A stretch of DNA of 64,000 nt, taken from positions 124,001-188,000 of the forward strand of contig NZ_PVEN01000015.1 in the NCBI RefSeq assembly GCF_002973525.1, in the 5' to 3' direction. The stretch is from Paraburkholderia sp. BL21I4N1. Its GTDB lineage: Bacteria > Pseudomonadota > Gammaproteobacteria > Burkholderiales > Burkholderiaceae. Shown piece after piece: positions 45,440-53,743 of this stretch; the first letter of the stretch is position 1, and each line of letters starts with the position of its first letter. The position numbers and the translations under genes are program-made. A model generated the notes under the pieces. That model did no database searches and was not told where the DNA came from. It saw only the letters and a program-made list of their open reading frames with translations.

Positions 45440-47061
45440 CGCTGCGCTCCGACGATGACGGCCGGCACCGACGTCTGCGACAATCTGAGCAACTGTACGA
45501 TCGGCACGCTGTAATTGACGACTGTCAGGCCGATCATCAACGCCACCCACAAGCCGAAGCTGTTGAGCGCGGCCGGCACGCGTTCAACCGGCTGCACCGC
45601 GCTCGCGAAGCGGAACGTCTGCTGTTCCACGACGGGGCCGAATTGCGACTTCGCGAGAATGTAGATGAACATCACGCCCGACACCACCAGGATCAAGCCG
45701 CCCACCGCCGACATCCCAACCCAGAACGCCTGCTGTTGCATGCCCGGTGCGTTGTAGTCGTAATAGGCCATGCGGCGCGGCGCGCCGAGCAGGCCGACGT
45801 AATGCCACGGCAACGTCACCACCATCATGCCGACGAACCACAGCCACAGTTGCGTGCGCACCAGTTTCGCCGACGCGATCGCGCGGCCGGTGAGTTGCGG
45901 CCACAGCTCGTACGCAATCGCGAAGTACATGATGACGATCGCGCCGCCGAAGATCAGATGGAAGTGCCCGGTGACCCACTGCGTGTTATGGATCGTCGAA
46001 TTCAACTGGTAGCTCATGTTGATGAGCCCGCCTGCGCCGCCCAGCCCCAGCATCACGAACGAAAACGCGATCACCAGCATCATCGGGTTCTGCCACGGCA
46101 ACACGGTGAGCCAGCCGAACGCGCCTTTGCCGCCGCGCAAGCGTCCGGCGATCTCCACCGACGCGCAAATCGTGAACACCGTCAGCAATGTCGGCACGGA
46201 CACCATGCCGGTGAATACCGCGTGCAGGAACTTGAATCCGGAGCCGACCTGCGGATCGGCGAACAGATGGTGAATGCCGATCGGCATCGCGAACACGAGG
46301 AACAGGATGAACGACACGCGCGCCATCGAATCGCTGTAGAGCCGTCCGCCGATCGCGCGCGGCACCAGCGTGTAGTACGCGATATACGCCGGAATCAGCC
46401 AGAAGTAGACGATCGCGTGCAGTGTCCACGAGAACAGGATGCGCGACAGGCCGGCGTCGATCGTATTGGTGAGACCGAACGCGACCGGCAGGATCTGGAA
46501 CAGGATTTCGAGCGCCGCGCCGATCGCGGTCCACGCCCACAGATACGCGCCGGCCACGTTGGCGAACATGGCGAGCGGGATCGGCTTGCCGGGGTTCGCG
46601 CGTTTCCAGATGCGCAGATTGACGTGCATCAGCGCGACCCAGATCCACGAGCCGACCACGACCAGCACCACGCCGAGATAGTAGAAGGGACTGCCGATCA
46701 TCGGCGGATAGAAGGTGTACAGCACCGAAGCCTGGCCGAGCGCGACCGGCACCACGGCCATCACCGCGCCGACCGCCAGCATGATGAGCGCGGCCCATGC
46801 CCACTTGAGGCCGGCGAGGCGCTGCCCGAGTGCGAGTTCGACGATCGCATAGCCGAAGCCCATCGAAACCAGCGTGGGCATCACGTAGGCCATCACCGTT
46901 CCGTGCGCGGTCACCGAGCGATAGTAGAGTTCCGGGTCGCCGACCCACGGCATGAACGGACTGCGCGCCAGCATCTGCCACGCGCCGAGAAACAGCGCGA
47001 TCAGAAACGCAATGAAGGCAAGCCAGAAATGGGCGAGAACGAGTCGCTTAGCGTGAAACAC
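45436..47061 (-). CDS. ba3-type cytochrome c oxidase subunit I
   Basis: A 541-residue type B haem-copper oxidase subunit I with about 13 helices. It reduces oxygen and pumps protons. Haem and copper ligands are visible: low-spin haem histidine in TAHGTVMAYVM (about 53), the CuB H-x3-Y pair HAIVY (215 and 219), GIHHLF (264-265), and GHFHLIFGG (366 and 368) for high-spin and low-spin haems. The glutamate of type A enzymes is absent, as in Thermus CbaA. The start is GTG at 47061 with GGAGG upstream, overlapping subunit II by 14 bases. Confidence 0.93.
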   Translation of the reverse strand: MFHAKRLVLAHFWLAFIAFLIALFLGAWQMLARSPFMPWVGDPELYYRSVTAHGTVMAYVMPTLVSMGFGYAIVELALGQRLAGLKWAWAALIMLAVGAVMAVVPVALGQASVLYTFYPPMIGSPFYYLGVVLVVVGSWIWVALMHVNLRIWKRANPGKPIPLAMFANVAGAYLWAWTAIGAALEILFQILPVAFGLTNTIDAGLSRILFSWTLHAIVYFWLIPAYIAYYTLVPRAIGGRLYSDSMARVSFILFLVFAMPIGIHHLFADPQVGSGFKFLHAVFTGMVSVPTLLTVFTICASVEIAGRLRGGKGAFGWLTVLPWQNPMMLVIAFSFVMLGLGGAGGLINMSYQLNSTIHNTQWVTGHFHLIFGGAIVIMYFAIAYELWPQLTGRAIASAKLVRTQLWLWFVGMMVVTLPWHYVGLLGAPRRMAYYDYNAPGMQQQAFWVGMSAVGGLILVVSGVMFIYILAKSQFGPVVEQQTFRFASAVQPVERVPAALNSFGLWVALMIGLTVVNYSVPIVQLLRLSQTSVPAVIVGAQR

Positions 47062-47620
47062 AGCTCAGCCTCCGGGATTGTCGGGCTTGCGCGAAGAAGG
47101 TGGCCTTGTCGACCACTTTGACGTGCGCCCACATGGTTTGATGGCCGAAGCCGCAGAATTCGTGACACGGCATGGTGTGATCGCCTGGGGTGTCGAAACG
47201 TGTGTTCATCGTCGAGACGTAGCCGGGCACGACCATCGTGTTGATATTGGTGTCGGTCACGAGCAGGCCGTGCACGACGTCCGCGCTGGTGGTGCGGATC
47301 GTGATCGGCGTGTCGGCGGGCACCAGCAGACATTGCGGCGTGAACGAGTACTGTTGCGCGATAAAGCGCACCACCACCGAACCGTCCGGTTCGACCGCGC
47401 TGCCGAGGTTGTCCTCGACGAATTCGCCCGAGAGTTGCAGGCGCGACGGGTCGATCGTTTCGACCCGCGACGGCGGCATCATCGCCCAATGCAGCCCCGA
47501 ATAGACGATGACGGCGAGCATCAGCACGATCAGCGCGACCGCGAAAATCGCCCAGCGCCGTTCGGCACGCAGGGCGACGGCGTGACCGCCGCCGGATGAA
47601 TGATTGGTATCGGTCGACAT
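47048..47620 (-). CDS. ba3-type cytochrome c oxidase subunit II (CuA)
   Basis: A 190-residue subunit with one N-terminal transmembrane helix (about 23-43, WAIFAVALIVLMLAVIVY) and a periplasmic cupredoxin domain holding the dinuclear CuA centre. The ligands are the histidine in VVHGLL (117) and PCHEFCGFGHQTM (C152, C156, H160, M163). It receives electrons from cytochrome c. The single-helix form is usual in ba3 oxidases. It begins two bases after the stop of the 58-residue subunit IIa-like gene. The ATG at 47620 has no clear ribosome-binding site, consistent with coupling. Confidence 0.93.
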   Translation of the reverse strand: MSTDTNHSSGGGHAVALRAERRWAIFAVALIVLMLAVIVYSGLHWAMMPPSRVETIDPSRLQLSGEFVEDNLGSAVEPDGSVVVRFIAQQYSFTPQCLLVPADTPITIRTTSADVVHGLLVTDTNINTMVVPGYVSTMNTRFDTPGDHTMPCHEFCGFGHQTMWAHVKVVDKATFFAQARQSRRLSCVSR

Positions 47621-47622
47621 GA

Positions 47623-47799
47623 TCAATGCAGAACGCCACGCGGCAGAAAGACGAAAAAGTAAAAGCCGAACCAGATCGCCATGACGATCAGCGTGGCGAC
47701 CCCGGCTACCGCGATCGCGCCGTGCGGGCCGGCCGCGACGACGCGTTCCACTTCGTCATCCGTCGGCGGGGCGCCGCTGCGGGTATCGTTCGCTTCCAT
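47623..47799 (-). CDS. Subunit IIa-like small protein of the ba3 oxidase
   Basis: A 58-residue protein, easily missed by size cut-offs. An acidic N-terminus (MEANDTRSGAPPTDDEVERV) is followed by one transmembrane helix (about 29-52, with VATLIVMAIWFGFYFFVFLP). The ATG at 47799 has GGAG eight bases upstream and the stop lies two bases before subunit II. Small single-helix subunits (CbaD, subunit IIa) complete the Thermus ba3 oxidase and occur in this place in related clusters. The match here is by size, topology and position, not by a strong sequence signature. Confidence 0.8.
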   Translation of the reverse strand: MEANDTRSGAPPTDDEVERVVAAGPHGAIAVAGVATLIVMAIWFGFYFFVFLPRGVLH

Positions 47800-47823
47800 C
47801 AAAAGATTCTCCAGTGCGGCGGT

Positions 47824-49170
47824 TCAGTGCAGCGGCGCCTTGCGCAACTCGTTGACTTCGCGGGACGTCACCGGCTGGCCGTGATTGCCCCACGCGGTGC
47901 GGATGTAGGTGACGACGGCGGCGGCGTCGGTGTCGTCCAGTTCCTGGCCGAACGGCGGCATGCCGTACGGTTCGGGATTGCGCAGGGTGCCCGGCGGGAA
48001 ACCGCCGTTCAGCACGATCCGGATCGGGTTGACCGCCGAGTCCATTTCGATCGACTGGTTGCCGGCCAGCGGCGGGTAATGCTGCAACTGGCCTTCGCCC
48101 TTGGCGCCGTGGCACAGCGCGCATTTGTCCGCGTAGATCTTCGCGCCCAGCTCGAACACGTTGCTGCTGGTCGACGCGGACGGTCCCGTTTTTCGGCCGC
48201 TCTTGTCGGGCAAGGTTTTCAGATACACGGCCATCGCCTTGACGTCGTCTTCGGTCATGTATTGCAGGCTGTGATAGGTGACTTCGGCCATCGGGCCGTA
48301 CACGGCGCCGCGATCGGAAATGCCCGCCTGCAACAGATCGACGATGTCCTTGATACTCCAGTCGCCGAGACCGCCGTCCTTGTCGGAGGTCAGCGACGGC
48401 GCGTACCAGTTCTGCACCGGAATCAGGCCGCCCGCGAACTGCTCGCTTTGCGACGAGCCGCCGAGCATGTTGATCTTGGAGTGGCACATCGTGCAGTGCC
48501 CGAGCCCTTCGACCAGATACGCGCCGCGATTCCATTCGACCGATTTGGTCGGATCGGCCTGGTACTCGCCTTCGCGGAAATACAGCGTGCGCCAGCCGTA
48601 CAACAATTTGCGCTGATTGAACGGAAAGCGCAGCGTGTGCGGATGATTCGCCTCGCGCACCGGCGCGACGGTCTTCAGATACGCGAAGATCGCATTCGAG
48701 TCGTCGCGCGTGACCTTGGTGTATTGGGCGATCGGCATGGCCGGGTAGATCAGCGTGCCGTCCGGCGTGCGGCCGGTGCGCATCATCTTGAAGAACGCTT
48801 CCTGGCTCCAGGTGCCGATGCCGTACTGCGGGTCCGGCGTGATGTTCGGCGAGTACAGCGTGCCGAACGGCGTTTCCATCGCGAGACCGCCGGCGAACAG
48901 TTTGCCGCGCGGCGCCGTGTGGCACGCCACGCAGTCGCCGGCGCGCGCCAGGTATTCGCCGCGTTTGACGAGGTCGGTCTGCGCGGCGGTTGGGTCGGTT
49001 GCGGCGGCCGCGGTCTGCGTGGTGGTCGCGGGGGCGAGTGGCGTGGTGCTGGCGGCGCGTGCTTCGGCGATCAGGAGCGTCTGCGGCACGTTGAGCAGTA
49101 CGGCGCCGCTGGCGAGGATCAAGCCGGCGATCAGCGTGAGAGATAAACGCGCGCGAAGTGTCGGCTTCAT
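47824..49170 (-). CDS. Tri-haem cytochrome c
   Basis: A 448-residue secreted protein with three haem-binding motifs: CVACH (80-84), CTMCH (about 228) and CALCH (about 353). It resembles the cytochrome subunit of membrane alcohol and gluconate dehydrogenases (AdhB-like). An N-terminal signal or anchor (about 8-38) is followed by a Thr/Ala-rich linker. Signatures include RGEYLARAGDCVACHTAPRG and WNRGAYLVEGLGHC. No dehydrogenase subunit is adjacent. Its place between another cytochrome c and the oxidase genes suggests it feeds the ba3 oxidase. The start overlaps the preceding gene's stop by four bases. Confidence 0.92.
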   Translation of the reverse strand: MKPTLRARLSLTLIAGLILASGAVLLNVPQTLLIAEARAASTTPLAPATTTQTAAAATDPTAAQTDLVKRGEYLARAGDCVACHTAPRGKLFAGGLAMETPFGTLYSPNITPDPQYGIGTWSQEAFFKMMRTGRTPDGTLIYPAMPIAQYTKVTRDDSNAIFAYLKTVAPVREANHPHTLRFPFNQRKLLYGWRTLYFREGEYQADPTKSVEWNRGAYLVEGLGHCTMCHSKINMLGGSSQSEQFAGGLIPVQNWYAPSLTSDKDGGLGDWSIKDIVDLLQAGISDRGAVYGPMAEVTYHSLQYMTEDDVKAMAVYLKTLPDKSGRKTGPSASTSSNVFELGAKIYADKCALCHGAKGEGQLQHYPPLAGNQSIEMDSAVNPIRIVLNGGFPPGTLRNPEPYGMPPFGQELDDTDAAAVVTYIRTAWGNHGQPVTSREVNELRKAPLH

Positions 49171-49883
49171 TGCGGTTGGCTCCCACAGGCGAGCGGCAGC
49201 CGCGCGGTCGTGGCCGGCGCGGGCCGTGGATCGGCTGGACGCGGCTGACGTGCGAGCCAGCTGGATACCGCGGTGATGTCCTTGTCGCTCAGCTTGACGG
49301 CGATCGAGTGCATGCAGTCCGGGGCAAGCGCGTGACGCGTACCCGAGCGCCACGTCCCCATCTGTCCGGCGATATAGCTTGCGTGCAGACCGAGCAGGCC
49401 CGGAATGCCCGGTTGGGTGCCGGTCATGCTCGCGCCATGACAGGCAATGCAGGCGGGAATCTTGCGCGTGGGGTCGCCGTGCGTGACGAGCCGCTGACCG
49501 GCGGCGAGCACTGCCGGCGAGACGGCGCTGTGATCGGCGTCGGGATAGGGCGGTTGCAGATCGGCGAAGTACTGGCTGATTTTGCGCAGATAGTCGTCCG
49601 GTAAAAACGCGAGCAGGTAGCCCATTGGCGGATAGGTCCGCCCGCCGTCGCGGAACGCGGTCAATTGATTGAACAGATAGTCGGCCGGCTTGCCGGCAAT
49701 GCGTGGGAAGTAGTCGTTGTTCAGCCCCTGGCCTTGCACGCCATGACAGGAGGTGCAAGCGCGCACGCGTTCGTCCATGGCTGAAGGCAAGACGCCGGAT
49801 GCGTCAGTCGCGGCGAGCGCCGCGCCGCTCCACATGACGTAAAACACGAACAGGACGGAAGATCCGAAAGTTCTGCGATGCAC
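49167..49883 (-). CDS. Di-haem cytochrome c (c4-like)
   Basis: A 238-residue periplasmic protein with a signal peptide (about 1-25, ending GAALAAT) and two haem motifs, CTSCHGVQGQGL (43-47) and CIACHGASM (about 143). The internal two-domain repeat, each with a G-x-P-x-Y-type stretch (RIAGKPADYLFNQL and GLLGLHASYIAGQM), is typical of cytochromes c4. The start is GTG at 49883. It is the first gene of the oxidase operon and overlaps the tri-haem cytochrome gene (ATGA). Function: electron donor to a terminal oxidase or link to a dehydrogenase. Confidence 0.92.
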   Translation of the reverse strand: MHRRTFGSSVLFVFYVMWSGAALAATDASGVLPSAMDERVRACTSCHGVQGQGLNNDYFPRIAGKPADYLFNQLTAFRDGGRTYPPMGYLLAFLPDDYLRKISQYFADLQPPYPDADHSAVSPAVLAAGQRLVTHGDPTRKIPACIACHGASMTGTQPGIPGLLGLHASYIAGQMGTWRSGTRHALAPDCMHSIAVKLSDKDITAVSSWLARQPRPADPRPAPATTARLPLACGSQPQ

Positions 49884-50074
49884 GCCAGGCCTCGTTGGGG
49901 AAACGTTCTTTTTTCTGAATAGTTTTCTCGCGCATTCGCCTCTGCATTTGCTTATGGAGCGAATGGGCGACGCGTGACAGCTCTGCCGGTTTTTATAACG
50001 ACGGCATCAATGGCGAATCGTAACGGACTTATTCCGGACGCCAATACGTCGATTCGCTACGACGAAGCAATTGC

Positions 50075-50088
50075 TTGACTTAACTCAA
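50075..50088. promoter_or_regulatory. FNR/Anr-like site
   Basis: TTGAC-TTAA-CTCAA has the 5-4-5 architecture of FNR/CRP-family sites (TTGAT-N4-ATCAA) with one deviation in each half. It lies about 190 bases ahead of the first cytochrome gene. Confidence 0.35.
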
Positions 50089-50238
50089 TGAGTCGCGGGA
50101 ATGTGCCGCGGGGTCACGGTTTTCGGGCTGCCAGACATAATGCTGAAACATTCCGCAGCGGACAGCGGGTTGCGGGATTCGAACCAGTGCATCGACGGTG
50201 GGAAAAACGCTTTCGACTGGGTACCAGATCATCATAGG

Positions 50239-50288
50239 CGGCGAGTAGCGCGCTTTCAATATTTCTATTGAAGGCGCGCTACTCGCCG
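50239..50288. repeat. Long hairpin downstream of the LysR gene
   Basis: Two 22-base arms (50239-50260 and 50267-50288), complementary except for one T-G pair, enclose the loop ATTTCT. The structure starts 11 bases after the LysR stop. There is no T run on either strand. Confidence 0.8.
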
Positions 50289-50299
50289 TGTCATGCGCT

Positions 50300-51187
50300 T
50301 CAGTTGAATAGCCGCATCAATGCCGTGCGCGCGTTACTAACGTGTTCGCTTTCGCCGAGCCGCCCCGGCAACAGATGAAACTCGACGGCGGGCAAGGTCG
50401 GCAGATTCACGCCGGGCGGGCAGGGCACCACACCGCCGCCCGTCGACGATTCGTTTAGGCAGGAAATGCCGAGCCCAGCCTTCAGCGCCAACTGCAAGCC
50501 GGCCACACCGGACGCCGAGTGCGACACCAGATAGGGCACCTTGTGTTCGTCGAGCAGTTTGACGACGAAGCGCTGCAACTGGCAGCTCGACGGCAATAGC
50601 ACCAGCGGATAAGGCGTGGCCGGTCGCGGACCGGCATCGGCGGCGCAGACCCACAGCAGTTTTTCGCGCCGCACCACGGTGCTCGGCACGGCGGTGCGGC
50701 GGCCGGCGGCGCGCGCCGTGTCCGTGACGAGTCGCAACGACACGCCGATGTCGAACGACGCATCGTCACCGGCATTGCTGTCGATCACCGCGCTCGGCTG
50801 CACGTTCACATGCAGTTTCAGACGCGGATGCTGCTCCGAAAAGGTCTTGAGAATGCGCGCGATGTCGTGAGGGCGGTAATAGTCCGTGATCGCTATGCGC
50901 AGTTCGCCGTCGAGCGAGCGGCCTTGCAGGTCTTCGAACGCCGCTTCGCTCATCGCGATGATGCGGCGCGCGTGCTCCAGCAGGCGGCTGCCGGCCGGCG
51001 TGGCGCTCACGCCCTGCTTGCTGCGCACAAAGAGCGGCAGGCCGGCGCGCTCCTCGAGTTTCTTCAACTGCTCGCTCACCGAAGACTGCGACAGGAACAC
51101 GCGCCCGGCGCCGGCCGAGACGCTGCCCGATTCCGCGACGGCGACGAAGGTCCGCAACTGCGTCAGGTCGAATCCACGTTGGCTCAT
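50300..51187 (-). CDS. LysR-family transcriptional regulator
   Basis: A 295-residue regulator. The N-terminal helix-turn-helix (about 6-65) shows DLTQLRTFVAVAESGSVSAG and FLSQSSVSEQLKKLEERAG. A substrate-binding-like effector domain (about 90-290) follows, with LRIAITDYYRPHDIARIL and GISCLNESSTGGG. The ATG at 51187 is the family start, and the long upstream frame is not used. It is divergent from an MFS transporter across 99 bases that contain two identical decamers, so it most likely controls that transporter and itself. The inducer is unknown. Confidence 0.95.
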   Translation of the reverse strand: MSQRGFDLTQLRTFVAVAESGSVSAGAGRVFLSQSSVSEQLKKLEERAGLPLFVRSKQGVSATPAGSRLLEHARRIIAMSEAAFEDLQGRSLDGELRIAITDYYRPHDIARILKTFSEQHPRLKLHVNVQPSAVIDSNAGDDASFDIGVSLRLVTDTARAAGRRTAVPSTVVRREKLLWVCAADAGPRPATPYPLVLLPSSCQLQRFVVKLLDEHKVPYLVSHSASGVAGLQLALKAGLGISCLNESSTGGGVVPCPPGVNLPTLPAVEFHLLPGRLGESEHVSNARTALMRLFN

Positions 51188-51198
51188 GATTCGTTTTA

Positions 51199-51239
51199 TC
51201 CGATGGAAGTCATCTGAATTTCCGGCTTTTCCGATGGAA
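51199..51239. promoter_or_regulatory. Direct repeat TCCGATGGAA in the LysR/MFS divergent promoter
   Basis: TCCGATGGAA occurs at 51199-51208 and again at 51230-51239, 31 bases apart (about three helical turns). Both lie in the shared control region. Confidence 0.5.
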
Positions 51240-51286
51240 TGCCCAGCCGTAGGATACCTCCAGATTCCTAATTTGCGGAGGCTGTG

Positions 51287-52594
51287 ATGAAAAACGGAAC
51301 CGTTGTAGCGGCGCCTGGCTCGGGCGCACGGACGGCAAATCATCGATGGAAAGTGCTGGGCGTCGGCTTCGCCGCGAACGCGAGTTTTTCGGCGGCATTT
51401 TCGGGGATTCCGACGACCGCGGTTTTTCTGCGCTCCGACTATCACCTCGGCAACGGCGGTCTAGGCCTGGTGCTCGGCATGCTCGGTCTCGGGATCGCCG
51501 TTAGCGAGTTGCCGTGGGGCCTGCTGACCGATCGCTGGGGCGACCGGCGCGTGTTGCTGCTCGGCCTGCTGGCGACCGCCGCGGCGCTGGCCGGCATGGC
51601 GCTGTTCGTGGCGCCGTCGGGTGTGCATGTGCCGAGCGTGACGATGCTTGCGCTCGGCTTGCTGCTGGTCGGTTTGCTGGGCGGCAGTGTCAACGGTTCG
51701 AGTGGGCGCGCGGTGATGGCGTGGTTCCGCGAAGGCGAGCGCGGCCTTGCCATGAGCATTCGCCAGACCGCGGTGCCCGCGGGCGGCGGCCTCGGCGCGC
51801 TGGTGCTGCCGGTGCTGGCGTCGCACTTTGGTTTCGCTAGCGCCTATGCCGTGCTGGCGCTGGCCTGCGCGATCACGGCCGGATTCACCTGGCATTGGCT
51901 GCACGAACCGTCGCACGTCGACGCGGACGGCGCGAGTCCAGTACAAAGCGCGACAGGTGCGGCGCCCGCGAAGGGCTCGCCGTTGCGCAACGTCGGCATC
52001 TGGCGCGTGGCGCTCGGCGCGGCGGCCCTGTGTGTGCCGCAACTCGCCGTCGTCACGTTCGGGACGGTGTTCCTCCACGACTTCAGCCGCGCCGGCGTGC
52101 TGGCGATCAGCGTGACGATGGCCGCGGTGCAAACCGGCGCGGCCATCGCGCGGGTCTGGAGCGGCGGCTGGACCGACCGGCGCGGCAATCGCCGGGCGTA
52201 CATGCGCGCCTGCAGTCTGCTCACGGCGGTGCTGTTCGCCTCGCTCGCTCTGCTGACGGGGCTCGGTCTGCATCACGCGATGCTCTCCAGCGTGTTTGCA
52301 GTGATGATCGTGCTGGGCGGGGTGAGCGCCTCGGCGTGGCACGGCGTCGCGTTCACGGAGCTGGCGACGCAGGCCGGGACGAGCCGCGCGGGCACGGCGT
52401 TGGCGATCGGCAATACCTGCGTCTTTCTTACGCTGTTCCTGACGCCGCTCGCCATTCCGCTCTTACTGTCGATGGGTTCGTGGCCGATGGTCTGGGCCGT
52501 GGCGAGTGTCTGCGCGTTGATCGCGTGGCCGGTTTTTCCCCGTGCGGCGCGTAGCGGCAAGCTAAACGCGGCGCCTGCTTGCGACCCGACCTGA
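51287..52594 (+). CDS. MFS transporter
   Basis: A 435-residue 12-helix major facilitator. Motif A appears as PWGLLTDRWGDRRVLLLGLL (about 68-87) with an equivalent GGWTDRRGNRRAYM in the C-terminal half. GSSGRAVMAWFREGERGLAMS lies in the loop between helices 4 and 5. The ATG at 51287 has GGAG six bases upstream. An overlapping GTG at 51284 would add one residue. It is divergent from a LysR regulator, its likely controller, and followed by a strong terminator. The substrate is not predictable. Confidence 0.92.
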   Translation: MKNGTVVAAPGSGARTANHRWKVLGVGFAANASFSAAFSGIPTTAVFLRSDYHLGNGGLGLVLGMLGLGIAVSELPWGLLTDRWGDRRVLLLGLLATAAALAGMALFVAPSGVHVPSVTMLALGLLLVGLLGGSVNGSSGRAVMAWFREGERGLAMSIRQTAVPAGGGLGALVLPVLASHFGFASAYAVLALACAITAGFTWHWLHEPSHVDADGASPVQSATGAAPAKGSPLRNVGIWRVALGAAALCVPQLAVVTFGTVFLHDFSRAGVLAISVTMAAVQTGAAIARVWSGGWTDRRGNRRAYMRACSLLTAVLFASLALLTGLGLHHAMLSSVFAVMIVLGGVSASAWHGVAFTELATQAGTSRAGTALAIGNTCVFLTLFLTPLAIPLLLSMGSWPMVWAVASVCALIAWPVFPRAARSGKLNAAPACDPT

Positions 52595-52932
52595 AGCGAG
52601 CGCGGCGGTCGTCACGCCGACCCTTCAATAGCGTGCCGCGAAGCGCTTCAAATTGAACGAAGCGATTCAGTGGGACATTGGCAATAAAAAATGCCGCAAA
52701 TATCCATTTCGGGTATTTGCGGCATTTTGCCTTTTGGATAGGCCTGCATTGAACTATTAGCTTTTTTCAGGATTCGGAACGCTCCGATTTTCGCGGCGTG
52801 TTAGCGGTGATTTTATGGCCGCCTTGGCGTACTTATAGGCGTCGCCGGGTTGCTGTTAAAGCATGCGCAGAGTACGTCGGTTTATTCCTGCGCATTAGCC
52901 AATTATCCCTACAACAAACGCGAGAAATCCTG
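52595..52932. other. Intergenic region MFS / first response regulator
   Basis: A 338-base gap with the MFS terminator (52687-52737). The remainder is AT-richer and should carry the promoter of the response-regulator cluster, but I cannot point to a confident -35/-10 pair. Confidence 0.6.
52687..52737. terminator. Intrinsic terminator after the MFS gene
   Basis: AAAATGCCGCAAATA pairs with TATTTGCGGCATTTT (to 52728), followed by GCCTTTT. The A tract on the left makes it nearly symmetric. Confidence 0.92.
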
Positions 52933-53598
52933 GTGAACCTTAGAATCATTCTGGCGGACGATCATCCATTCGTTCTGCTTGGCATTCGGGCCGCGCTGGA
53001 AATGCGAGCCGGCGTCACCATTGCCGGTGAGGCGGCGACGCCGACGTCGCTAGTCGAGCTGTTGCAGAACACACCGTGCGACGTGCTCGTCACCGATCTC
53101 TCGATGCAGGAACCGCGCGGTGGCGCCGAGGACGGACTCAGCCTGATCCGACGCATTCGCCGTGATTGGCCTCAAGTGCGCGTTGTCGTGATCACGACGC
53201 TGATGAACACCGCGATCTTGCGCGCGATCGTCGCGGACGGCACGGTCAGCACGCTCGGCAAAACCGAACCGATGGACGAACTCTGGCGGGCCATCGAAGC
53301 AAGCGCGGGCGGCGGCGTTTACGTCGGGCGTTCCATCGTCGACGCGCTCGCGCATCCGCAGGACAGCGAGCCTCAGCGGCTACTCGCGCCGCGTCTGTCA
53401 TGGCGGCAAGCGGAGGTCGTCACGCGTTTTGCCAGCGGACAATCGATTGCCGACATCGCGGCCGCCCTCGGTTGCCATCGTCGCACCGTGAGCCGGCAAA
53501 AGCGCGAAGCGATGGCCAAGCTCGGCGTGACCAACGATCCGGGCCTCTTCTCTTACCTGCGCGCGCACGGAATTATTAATTTTGAATCGCATATCTAA
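52933..53598 (+). CDS. RcsB/BvgA-like response regulator 1
   Basis: A 221-residue NarL/FixJ-class regulator. The receiver (about 1-125) begins VNLRIILADDHPFVLLGI, has the phospho-acceptor aspartate in CDVLVTDLSMQEP, the T in VVVITTL and the lysine in STLGKTEP, so it is complete. The LuxR-type helix-turn-helix (about 152-215) contains SIADIAAALGCHRRTVSRQK followed by REAMAKLGV, the S-x-QK-x2-AM-x-KL pattern of RcsB. The start is taken as GTG 52933, and the frame is open upstream to 52798. It is the first of three paralogous regulators preceding a hybrid sensor. Confidence 0.9.
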   Translation: MNLRIILADDHPFVLLGIRAALEMRAGVTIAGEAATPTSLVELLQNTPCDVLVTDLSMQEPRGGAEDGLSLIRRIRRDWPQVRVVVITTLMNTAILRAIVADGTVSTLGKTEPMDELWRAIEASAGGGVYVGRSIVDALAHPQDSEPQRLLAPRLSWRQAEVVTRFASGQSIADIAAALGCHRRTVSRQKREAMAKLGVTNDPGLFSYLRAHGIINFESHI

Positions 53599-53674
53599 GC
53601 AATTGAGTGAAGAAACTCGCCTTGATTGGGGGTGTTTCGGAGCGATCTTATGGTTATCTTCGGGAGAACGTTTA

Positions 53675-53740
53675 ATGATTGAGGCAGGGTCGGTTGCGCC
53701 GACCACAACGGCGAGCAGTCAAGATAGAAAGGGAAATTAA
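53675..53740 (+). CDS. 21-residue leader ORF before response regulator 2
   Basis: An ATG with GGGAG eight bases upstream opens a 21-codon frame (MIEAGSVAPTTTASSQDRKG plus N) whose TAA ends three bases before the next regulator's ATG and overlaps its ribosome-binding site. It could couple translation. There is no homology to judge by, and it contains a small GGTCGG/CCGACC hairpin (53688-53704). Confidence 0.4.
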   Translation: MIEAGSVAPTTTASSQDRKGN

Positions 53741-53743
53741 TCG

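Larger units (their letters stand above)
49884..50299. other. Upstream region of the oxidase operon
   Basis: A 416-base non-coding gap between the oxidase operon and the LysR gene, both on the minus strand. It contains an FNR/Anr-like dyad (50075-50088), an AGCAATTGCT palindrome beside it, and a long hairpin at 50239-50288 downstream of the LysR stop. The oxidase promoter must lie here. No ORF. Confidence 0.7.
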
